DNA of 64,000 bases from NCBI RefSeq assembly GCF_030272615.1, contig NC_081413.1, forward strand, positions 186,267,669 through 186,331,668. The letters are read 5' to 3'. Made by a program: the position numbers and the translations under genes. The notes under the pieces are model-generated. The model ran no database searches and had not been told where the DNA came from. It saw only the letters and a list, made by a program, of their open reading frames with translations. Positions 12,480-21,050 of this stretch are shown piece after piece. The DNA comes from Cryptomeria japonica. Taxonomy: Eukaryota > Streptophyta > Pinopsida > Cupressales > Cupressaceae. Each line of letters starts with the position of its first letter. The stretch's first letter is position 1.

Positions 12480-13860
12480 AAAAAAAACGTGACTTTCGCC
12501 CTTTGGCCCAAACTTCGACATTCAGACATGATTTGGAAACTCTTCATTTTCTCTTGGAATTGCCCTTCGGAATGTGATTTTGGCATTACACGAACTTCGG
12601 TAGATCTATGTCTTTTTTCAACCTTTTGAAAAATCGCGACTTACCTCTTATTGGAAATTCGGGGCTTTAGAACATTTTGCAAGTTTTGTAGCCTTCTAAA
12701 AATCGTGGTTTCAACCCTATGCGGAGCTTCAGCAATGGAGAATGGAGTGCGTAAAAAAAACACTCACTGCGTGATTTACCTCATAGCGCAACTTTCGGCA
12801 AATGGGGGGGGTTTTGAAAAGTTTTAACTTTTACATTCTGACCCAAAAGTGCGAAATTCGGGGTTTAATGGCACTTTTCAAACTTCGAACTTTTCGCATT
12901 TTCACCCAAAAGTGTGAATTTTGGCACTTCCGGAGGTTTTTTCAAACTCTTATCTTTTCACACTTTCCTCCTAAATTGTGATTTTCCTTTGGTAGGCGAA
13001 TTTCGGCTATTCAGAGCCCTTTGCCAATTTCGGCACTTTTAGTGCACTTTTTAAACTTTGCATTTTACCTTTTCGCAACTTATCCTCCAAATCGCGATTT
13101 TCGGCAAATGGGGGGCTTTTGCGAACTTCGGCGTTTGGAGGTGGATTGTTAACTTCGGTGATTTTGATGCACTTTTCAATTTTTAAAATCCTTTGCGATT
13201 TACCTCCATAATGCGAAGTTCGGCGATTTGGAGTATTTTGCCAACTTCGCACTTTTTAAACTTTTTTCAAACTTCGGCACTTTAGGTGTGTTTGCAAACT
13301 TTGGTGTTTTGGCAGCCTTTGAAAACTTTACTTTAACAGTCCCTTTTTACCGAATTTCGGCATTTTAACCAGTTTTGAAAACCTTTTATCATTTTGATAA
13401 TTTACCCCCGTATGGCGAATTTCGGGGTTTTTACCCATTTTGCAAACTTAACAATTCTCCCCTTAAGTGCGAATTTCGGCAATTTCGGGGCTTTTGCCAA
13501 CTTCGGAACTTTGAGTGTGTTTTCAAACTTTCCAACTTCAACGCATTTTCACCTCTTTCGCGATTTTCGGGCTTTAGGGAGGATTTGAAAACTTCAGCGA
13601 TTGGTCGGAGTTTGCAAACTCTCTTTTTTACCTTTTATGTTTGCCCTCCAAAATGCGAATTTCGGCCTTTTGAGCGGTTTTGCCAATTTCGGCACTTTGG
13701 GGCACTTTGCAAAGTTTTCGCCCTTTTACCTTCCAGCTGGCGAAAATCGCCATTTTCATCAATCCTGCAAACTCTCAAAACATCATGTAATCTCTCCCCT
13801 TAGTGTGAGTTTCAGGATTCAGAGGAGGTGTTGAAAATTCACACCTTTGCATCCTCCTAT
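12480..13860. repeat. Degenerate minisatellite, unit about 90-120 bp
   Basis: Roughly a dozen diverged units share a consensus of the form CCTCCAAAATGCGAATTTCGGC - short spacer - TTTTGCCAACTTCGGCACTTT - GTGCACTTTTCAAACTT. Clear unit starts occur near 12990, 13092, 13208, 13415, 13465, 13557 and 13654. The unusual density of 'TTCGG' and 'GCGAA' contrasts with the AT-rich neighbourhood. It lies in the 5' leader of the gene at 8190-11705. The plus-strand frames in it of up to 142 codons are artefacts of the repeat. Confidence 0.75.
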
Positions 13861-14207
13861 CTCTCCTATATCCTCTTTCGAAAATCAGCATCTTTGGGTC
13901 CTTATGCGACCTTCAAACGCTTTACCCTTTACTTGGCAGACTCCGCCAGTTTCTATCATCCTATGCCTATCTCAAGCGATTTTACAAGCTTAGACGATCT
14001 CTTGGAATTCATGCCCGAAGGCTCAACTGACCTCATGGATTCACAAGCTCCTTCGTTCAACATCATCATCTCATGGACTGATTACGGGCTCGCTAAAAAG
14101 GACGCGAGACACTCTACGTGGAACTCAACAGGGTGAAGACGGAAAGGCCCAAAAAGGAAAGGGGAACCTGTTGGCAACAGGGAGCGTGTGCAACGCACAA
14201 CACATCG

Positions 14208-15026
14208 CAATTGAATTTAAAAGACTCAAAAACCTACAAATTATAAAACTCAATAAGGTTTGGCATTGAAAAAAAATTGACCTTATTTTTGGGGATTGCC
14301 AAAATCAAATCCATACTAGTCTATACAGCCACACAGTTATCATCCACCATTGCTATACAATCATCATACCTTCAACAATGGATATTCCTATCCAAGTCTA
14401 TCACTTCTACACCATCAATTGTCAACAAAAGGTATAAGCATTAGCCCCTAGCTGCAACAAGATTTAGCCCCCGATCATGGCCAATCCATGAGGGCTTAAA
14501 CCCCCATAGCCACCAAAGTGACAATAACTACCCCCTCACCTAAACAAAACAATGCTTGCAACTTGTTTTTTATGCCATAAAAGAGAGATTTTTTTTGGGG
14601 TGGCATAACTTGGGCACACAAAATTGGATTTTCACAAACAAATAGATATTGGAAAGTTGGTTCAATGTCCTTTGCAACCATCTATTTAGTTTTTCCTAAT
14701 TTTACCCCAAGTACCTATTATTTCAATTTGAAGTAATCTTTTCTATTTTGACTTGCACTTCGGACATCTTGCAATATATGAGACCATTTTTTATGTTGCA
14801 CTATTTACAACATATGTTTTGATTTCTAATTGGTATATGAGGAATCTATCATTGTAAAATAGTGGATTTCACAATTCATTCTTCCATAAGCACCCTAAAT
14901 AAAAACAAAAACTATAAGTCTTGCAAGACAACATCTCTTGCCCCATCTCTATTGACTTGTCCCTAAACCAAGTACACTTAATCAGAAGCTAGCATGGGAT
15001 AACAAAAAATGCTCATGTCCTAGAGA
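14208..15026. other. Continuation of the repeat host; no gene seen
   Basis: The first 70 bases complete the third 142-bp unit interrupted at 6934. The rest is AT-rich with no recognisable domain on either strand. Confidence 0.4.
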
Positions 15027-15473
15027 TTGATTGGTCGAAGTGTTGATTTTGACACTATGTTCTCCATTTCACATATCGAGTACCCAAACATTCTTTGGAC
15101 CAAACTTTGGGAGATCTATCAAGACCCACTTCACTCTCGATTCTCAAATGATCCTATTTTGGATAGTCTTACACCCCTTGATAATGGTGATAACCTACCA
15201 TATGATGATGGTATAGAACTTGATTATTTGGTAGGTCTCAATTGTTGTGATGACCTCGAGGCTTCTCCTAATGCTTCTTCTCCTCCCATAGAGATATCAC
15301 TCGATTTTTTGGCTTCTATGACCCCTAATCTAGATTCAACAGTTTCATCTTCTTTACCTTCAAGTAACTATCCTAAGGTCAAGGATTCTTGCATTCCAAC
15401 ATTAGCAGATTCATCTCTAGGTTTTCATATTCAAACATTGTGTGGACTCATCATTGTGGGATGGCTAGCATAG
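15027..15473 (+). CDS. Hypothetical 148-codon frame, probably not a gene
   Basis: An open frame of 148 codons rich in Ser, Asp, Leu and Pro, with no motif I recognise and no clear promoter or splice context. Its last 17 codons lie in the segment duplicated at 18118, where the frame is not preserved upstream. It may be part of the 5' region of the LINE that follows, or chance. Confidence 0.2.
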   Translation: MIGRSVDFDTMFSISHIEYPNILWTKLWEIYQDPLHSRFSNDPILDSLTPLDNGDNLPYDDGIELDYLVGLNCCDDLEASPNASSPPIEISLDFLASMTPNLDSTVSSSLPSSNYPKVKDSCIPTLADSSLGFHIQTLCGLIIVGWLA

Positions 15474-16470
15474 TTGGATGACATATATTGAGATCACATA
15501 TCCATCACTTGTTCCTTCAAATGATTCTTTACAATAGAATCATAACAGTCTTCTACGTTTGTTACATTGGGATGACTAATTGACAAATATTGCAAGTTTG
15601 TTTTGTGAGTGCCATCTTGTAAACATGGAGGACAAACCTGAGGATGTTTTATCTCCTATTTGATGACAGCCCCCTCATAATTGTTGTCATACCATCATTG
15701 TCTTTGGATATTCATTCTCCATAAAATGCTAGCTTGTCACTTTTTTCATTGTTTAGGTTTGTTCCCAACTTGATTGTAGCATCCTTTCATACCGACATAG
15801 CAATGCTTGATCAAAATTAAAAGACATTATCATACATCATGATCTTTCTTCCTCCATAAGAAGAGATCCTAAATCTATACTTTGTTTTGTTTCTTCCTAA
15901 GGGGGCAGGACCATTGTTTGGCATTCTTGGATTTTCATCATCATCCTTTGTCGAGCATCCACCATCACTACAAGAAATTACAAATTTGTGAGGGAACTAC
16001 ATAGCCTACAAGAGAGTATTTTTTATTTCTGAAGGTTAAGCATGCAAGAGAATATTTCTACTATTCATGTTAATGGGATGATGGTGAAAGAAGATTGTGA
16101 GTGATGATGAAAAAAGATTGTGAGATTAGAAGTGGTTTTGCTATTTTTTATGAGACTTTTTGCTATGCGGGATTATAGTGATGCTATTGAAAATGTAAGA
16201 AATATTATGGCTACGATTGTTCCTTGCAAGCTTAGCCAAAAAATTTCATCAGAATTAGAGCACAATATTTCTCTTGATAAGATCTGTATAGCTATTTGTC
16301 ACATGAAAAAAAGTAAAGTTCCTAAGTGTGATGGGTTTCCTATTGAGTTTTATAAGGCTAATACTAATTTGGTACACAAGATCTTACCGGAAGTTTATAA
16401 GGAAGCTATTGAGAATGGGTATTTGGGTAAGCATATTAATAGAAGAATCATTAAGCTTATCATATTATCT
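15422..16470 (+). repeat. Left copy of 1,049-bp direct duplication flanking the plastid insert
   Basis: This segment is repeated at 18118-19166 (constant offset 2,696) with only three mismatches that I can find, at about 15853, 16243 and 16261. The left copy is cut off after 16470, where plastid DNA begins. The right copy begins immediately after plastid DNA ends at 18117 and continues into the remainder of a LINE reverse-transcriptase frame. Reassembly therefore gives one uninterrupted ancestral locus. Confidence 0.92.
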
Positions 16471-17172
16471 ATCAACGGACAGACTCAATTTGTTTCCCAA
16501 GCTGCTTGGTTTTCAAGATCTATTGATTGTCAGAATTTGACGGGCAAAGAAACAGTTGTTTTTGGTGATACAACGCACGCTGCTTCAATCACTAAGATAC
16601 TTGTTCGAGAAATGGGGATTCGTGTGAGTTGTGCATGTACTTATTGCAAACATGATGCGGAATGGTTCAAAGAGCAAATTCAAGGTTTCTGCGATGAAAT
16701 ACTGATCACAGATGATCATGCTGAGGTAGGAGATATGATCGCTCACATGGAACCATCTGCAATATTTGGTACTCAAATGGAATGTCATATTGGTAAACGT
16801 CTTGATATTCCTTGTGGAGTTATTTCTGCACCAGTTCATATACAAAACTTTCCCTTGGGATACCGACCCTTTCTAGGTTACGAAGGTACTAATCAAATAG
16901 CTGATCTAGTTTATAACTCATTTGCTCTGGGTATGGAGGACCATCTTCTAGATATTTTTGGTGGTCATGATACTAAAGAAATAATATCCACATCATTGTC
17001 TACAGATATAGGCCTAATTTGGAATCCTGAAAGTCGACTAGAATTAAGTAAAATTCCTCGTTTTGCCAGAGAAAAGGTAGAAAGAAATACTGAGAAATTT
17101 GCACGACAAAAGGGGATTGAAACCATTACTGTCGAAGTAATGTACGCAGCTAAAGAAGCGTTGAATACCTAG
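16471..17172 (+). pseudogene. chlB: chlB fragment, C-terminal 233 codons (dark-operative protochlorophyllide reductase subunit B)
   Basis: ChlB is the catalytic partner of ChlN in light-independent protochlorophyllide reductase, a nitrogenase-like plastid enzyme of chlorophyll synthesis. The fragment covers roughly the second half of the usual ~510-residue protein. It starts at '[19 protein letters not shown]' and runs without a stop to '...[13 protein letters not shown]' and TAG at 17170. Family hallmarks include '[18 protein letters not shown]' and '[17 protein letters not shown]'. Several positions normally conserved look altered, for example Cys in '[10 protein letters not shown]' where Gly is usual and Cys in '[10 protein letters not shown]' where Arg is usual. 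The N-terminal half, including metal-cluster ligands, is absent. Upstream the reading frame fuses in phase with 117 codons of LINE sequence (frame 16120-17172), a chance chimera. Confidence 0.95.
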
Positions 17173-17188
17173 CTCACTAGAGCAATGA

Positions 17189-17228
<40 letters not shown>

Positions 17229-17303
17229 AATGTATTATAGAAATTGAGTTAATGACTATTCATAATTACATATCCATTTTGTATCAGATCAGAGATCTAT
17301 CTT

Positions 17304-18062
17304 ATCATAAAAATTAGTCTAAAAGCATGTGGTAGAAAGCAACGTGAAACTTGAACGACATGATTAGTTCTGTGGATTATAGCATCCGCTATTTTGACTC
17401 GAAGATGCTCTTAGCTCAACATTTATCTCCTTAAAAAGATATGTTTAATAGACTAGGTATCAATTTCTTTTTTTTTTTTCAATTAGGGGCAGAATCTAGG
17501 GTTAATGTAAATTAAATCAACGAGCTATAACCACTTTGTAAGTTTACATCGAGCTAAAAAAAAAAAAATAGATGAAAGACGGCAAGTGGAGAGAAATATT
17601 CCACTATATTAGTAATATTATCTTATTATTTAAGATAACTCAAGCATACTTGAGCTAAGAATACAGATTTTATCTGTCATTTTCCTTTTTTAATAATTAA
17701 AAGGAATAAGATATCTAATATTATCTATTTGTTCTATAATTAGGGAGATCCTAATTAAACAATTATTTCAATTACTCGAGCCGTATGAAGATAAACCTTC
17801 ATATACGCTTTCCAGGGGGGGGGTAGAAGGAGGTATTTTGTTTATCTAGCCCAATGAGCTACCTATCAAATTGACGTTAAGTCTCGAAGCGAACGAAGAG
17901 CTCTTCAGGAATTGACTTTTTAGAATGCAATGAATAAGAATGAAACTCGTTTAATTTATAGTGCTATTGTTCATTTTCTCGAATTAGGAGCTCAACCTAC
18001 GGAAACTGTTCATGGTATTTTTAGGGAAAAATTGATAATTTTAAACGTGCTTTAAATTTATT
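17304..18062 (+). pseudogene. rps16: Plastid rps16 pseudogene with group II intron
   Basis: Exon 1 (17304-17343) reads 'KACGRKQ' where functional rps16 has KRCGRKQ; its ATG has become ATC. The intron starts at 17344 with GTGAAACTTGAACGACATGA, a group II 5' boundary, and ends near 17865 after the CCCAATGAGCTACCTAT region. Exon 2 encodes 'IDVKSRSERRALQEL', then, after a frame disturbance around 17918, 'AIVHFLELGAQPTETVHGIF', both characteristic of ribosomal protein S16. A deletion of about nine bases follows the intron junction and the C-terminus is frameshifted. The intron, about 520 bp, is shorter than in most plastomes. Not translatable as S16. Confidence 0.88.
17778..17813 (+). ncRNA. Group II intron domain V (rps16 intron)
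   Basis: GAGCCGTATGAAG...CTTCATATACGCTTTC forms the conserved short hairpin of group II domain V with the AGC catalytic triad on the 5' strand. It lies about 50 bases before rps16 exon 2, as expected. It is a relic within nuclear DNA. Confidence 0.85.
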
Positions 18063-18117
18063 AAAAAAAGGGAGGGGGATATAAATAATGCGTCTACGTC
18101 TAGGTCCAATAAATTTA

Positions 18118-19166
18118 TTTTCATATTCAAACATTGTGTGGACTCATCATTGTGGGATGGCTAGCATAGTTGGATGACATATATTGAGATCACATATCCA
18201 TCACTTGTTCCTTCAAATGATTCTTTACAATAGAATCATAACAGTCTTCTACGTTTGTTACATTGGGATGACTAATTGACAAATATTGCAAGTTTGTTTT
18301 GTGAGTGCCATCTTGTAAACATGGAGGACAAACCTGAGGATGTTTTATCTCCTATTTGATGACAGCCCCCTCATAATTGTTGTCATACCATCATTGTCTT
18401 TGGATATTCATTCTCCATAAAATGCTAGCTTGTCACTTTTTTCATTGTTTAGGTTTGTTCCCAACTTGATTGTAGCATCCTTTCATACCGACATAGCAAT
18501 GCTTGATCAAAATTAAAAGACATTATCATACATCATGATCTTTCTTCCCCCATAAGAAGAGATCCTAAATCTATACTTTGTTTTGTTTCTTCCTAAGGGG
18601 GCAGGACCATTGTTTGGCATTCTTGGATTTTCATCATCATCCTTTGTCGAGCATCCACCATCACTACAAGAAATTACAAATTTGTGAGGGAACTACATAG
18701 CCTACAAGAGAGTATTTTTTATTTCTGAAGGTTAAGCATGCAAGAGAATATTTCTACTATTCATGTTAATGGGATGATGGTGAAAGAAGATTGTGAGTGA
18801 TGATGAAAAAAGATTGTGAGATTAGAAGTGGTTTTGCTATTTTTTATGAGACTTTTTGCTATGCGGGATTATAGTGATGCTATTGAAAATGTAAGAAATA
18901 TTATGGCTACGATTGTTCCTTGCAAGCTTAGCCAAAATATTTCATCAGAATTAGAGAACAATATTTCTCTTGATAAGATCTGTATAGCTATTTGTCACAT
19001 GAAAAAAAGTAAAGTTCCTAAGTGTGATGGGTTTCCTATTGAGTTTTATAAGGCTAATACTAATTTGGTACACAAGATCTTACCGGAAGTTTATAAGGAA
19101 GCTATTGAGAATGGGTATTTGGGTAAGCATATTAATAGAAGAATCATTAAGCTTATCATATTATCT
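18118..19166 (+). repeat. Right copy of 1,049-bp direct duplication
   Basis: Near-identical to 15422-16470. It joins the plastid insert directly at 18117/18118 and reads on into unique LINE sequence after 19166, whereas the left copy stops at 16470. There is no base-level overlap at either junction (17/18: A versus G on the two sides). Confidence 0.92.
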
Positions 19167-20063
19167 CTAAAAGGTGGTGATTCCTCTGAAATGAATAATT
19201 GGAGACGTATTACATTATTGAATGTCAATTATAAAAATTTTGCTTAAGTTTGGTTTGAGAATGCAGAAGGTTTTGTCTACTATTATTTTTGAATCTCAAT
19301 TTGGTTTTTTCAAAGGTGGATTGTCCTTGATAATCTTGTTACCAGCAGTGAAAGAATACATTGGGACAAGGGCTCTAATCAAAATGTCGGTATGGCTATT
19401 CTTGATTTTGAGAAAGCCTATGATAAGATTGAGAGGCCTTTTATTCTGCTTATGCTTAGGGCTTGTGTTAAGAGATTTCTTTTTACAGAATGATTCATGT
19501 CCTGTTTAGGGATGCTTCAGCTTAGATTTGCGTTAATGGTGAATTTTTTAATTCCTTTCCTCTTCATAGGTCTATTACGCAACAAATTGCCCATAATTTG
19601 TGTTTGTTGTTGAGGCTTTATAAATTACATGCTGAGGACGTGTCTTTGGGCCCACTGGTTAAGGAATTGTCTTTGCCTTCTGGGATTCTGTTTTTAAACC
19701 CCGGTTTGCAAATTATAGTGCTACTTTTGCAGGATTGGATGAAGAGAACTTTTTCAGGTGTTGATGAGAGATTGGAAATATATTGTACTGTTTCTGGGTC
19801 CTAGATTGTTGTTTCTAAATCTAATATTTTGAGTTAGATTACTGAATATCCTAATTGGCTTTCGGATCAGGTTTTGGTCCTGATGTGATGGTTAGATAAT
19901 TGCATATTCTGTTTTCTGTTAATCCTTCTTTTAAATCTATGTGGGCCTAAGTTATGAAAAAAGTTAGCACTAAAATTTATATATTCCACGGTAATCTTCT
20001 CTCTTTGGTGAGGAAATTCTAAGTATGTTAAAAGGTGTTTTCATCTTATACTATTTATTTGTC
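18816..20063 (+). pseudogene. LINE (L1-type) reverse transcriptase relic, 5' part
   Basis: The frame starting near 18846 gives '[20 protein letters not shown]', then 'NWRRITLLNVNYKNFAK' (plant LINE 'NWRPITLLN' block). After frameshifts come 'IIFESQFGFFKG', 'AILDFEKAYDKIER' (palm motif A with its Asp) and 'HAEDVSLG', a degenerate version of the Y/F-A-D-D catalytic motif. The first Asp of that motif is replaced, so the enzyme is dead. The element is interrupted at 20069 by a Copia retrotransposon and resumes at 25204. The same 5' coding part is present in the left duplication copy (16120-16470). Confidence 0.82.
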
Positions 20064-20068
20064 TTCCT

Positions 20069-20262
20069 TATTAGTGTAATGTCTTCGTATTATCTTTCTA
20101 TTTCAGTTTAATGGTCAATATATTGTAAATTTTGTACATATTAGATTCTTTCTAATTCAGACGATTATTTCTTGATAGAAACATCATGCCTTTGTAAACT
20201 ATAAATGAACATTTTGTTCATTCATTAATTGAACCAGTTTTTTACCAAATACTCTCGTATTA
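20069..20262 (+). repeat. 5' LTR of Copia 1
   Basis: 194 bp, starting TATTAGTGTAATGTCTTCG and ending ATACTCTCGTATTA. The 3' copy lacks the 'catcatgc' block within 'agaaacatcatgcctttg'. Confidence 0.9.
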
Positions 20263-20275
20263 TGGCATCAGAGCC
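20263..20275 (+). promoter_or_regulatory. Primer-binding site of Copia 1
   Basis: TGGCATCAGAGCC, one mismatch from the TGGTATCAGAGCC complement of initiator tRNA-Met used by plant Copia elements, directly abutting the 5' LTR. Confidence 0.85.
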
Positions 20276-21050
20276 TGGTTAAGAATTTTTTTCGATTTTT
20301 GGAACCAAAAATCAATTTTGTTTAAAAATTCTTTCTTCCTGTCAGTAATTATTCTGGGCGGATTTTTTTCATGAAATCTTTCATGTGAATTCTATGAAGG
20401 GTTTTTCGCATCATTCTTTGACGCGTTCTTGCTGTAAACCCCGCATTCATTATTGGACGTCATTTTCTTGCATCCAAAATCACGCCTGTGTTTCTGCATG
20501 ATTTTTTTCATGTCCTGCAACCTTCGTGCAGTCGCAATTTTTCACAACCCGTGGTTCTCACACGCAACGAGTGGTCTTTGTTTTTCGGCAGGATTTCTCT
20601 GCAAATTCCTCTGCGTTTTTTCACGCCCACTTCTGATCTGTGTCGGATTTTATTCCGACCTACGACGCGATTCAGTCTGCACGCGTTTTTTGGAGGCTTC
20701 AACTTCTGTATTTCGTGCAACGATTTTTTTCTATGCACGTCCTTCTGAGAAGCATGTCTCTATTCCGTGCATTTTTCACCAAAAATTGTAAAATGATTTT
20801 AGGCCCGTGACTTGCATGACCGCTTAGGGTTTTTACAAACCCTCTGTATTTCTTTCCAGCAACTACGGTTTGCAGAAAATCTATCTTCTAAGTTCTTCTG
20901 GGTTTTTTAAAATCTCATTTGGGTATCTCTTAGAATTTTTTGTGTTGTGCCAATTCTATGCATTGCGTTTAAGCGATTTCACGCATTGACAATCTCTTGC
21001 CTCGATATTTGTGCCATTATTTGGTCAACCAACTTTGACCTCCGTTTTCA

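Larger units (their letters stand above)
6935..14202 (-). mobile_element. Unclassified 7.27-kb element, TGTTG...CAACA ends, TSD CATCG
   Basis: The element begins TGTTGACGTGTC and ends GCACAACA, flanked by the 5-bp direct repeat CATCG (6930-6934, 14203-14207). The edges are independently supported: the host is a 142-bp tandem repeat whose third unit stops at 6934 and continues at 14208. TG...CA ends and a 5-bp TSD are LTR-retrotransposon-like. However, I find no direct terminal repeats, primer-binding site, reverse transcriptase, integrase or RNase H. The only long frame is the minus-strand pseudogene 8190-11705, preceded on that strand by a 2.5-kb leader with a degenerate minisatellite. Options are a non-autonomous LTR derivative with unrecognisably diverged LTRs, or a DNA transposon carrying an unknown gene. 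Confidence 0.65.
16471..18117 (+). other. Nuclear insert of plastid DNA (NUPT): 3' chlB plus rps16
   Basis: A 1,647-bp block of plastid origin contains the 3' 702 bases of chlB, the chlB-rps16 spacer, rps16 exon 1, its group II intron and exon 2. Both genes are on the same strand, as expected for the trnQ-chlB-rps16-matK order of non-angiosperm plastomes. It is embedded in a nuclear LINE and carries disabling changes in rps16. The flanking sequence is a 1,049-bp duplication of the target rather than a short TSD. It is 87 per cent or more non-repetitive plastid sequence with no plastid genes beyond the edges, so this is not a plastome contig. Confidence 0.93.

Noticed and set aside
13375-13834. 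Plus-strand open frames of up to 142 codons in the minisatellite
   Set aside because: They are repeat-driven (recurrent FANFGxL-type translation) and appear in several frames at once.
12480-13860. CRISPR-like repeat array
   Set aside because: Units are degenerate and of variable length with no constant spacers, in a eukaryotic nuclear setting.
6935-14202. Ordinary Copia or gypsy retrotransposon
   Set aside because: I compared the terminal kilobase at each end by eye and found no direct repeat, and none of the pol motifs seen in the two Copia elements occur here.
16471-17172. Functional nuclear chlB gene
   Set aside because: Only the C-terminal 233 codons are present, without the metal-cluster half, plastid transit peptide or promoter; adjoining rps16 is broken.
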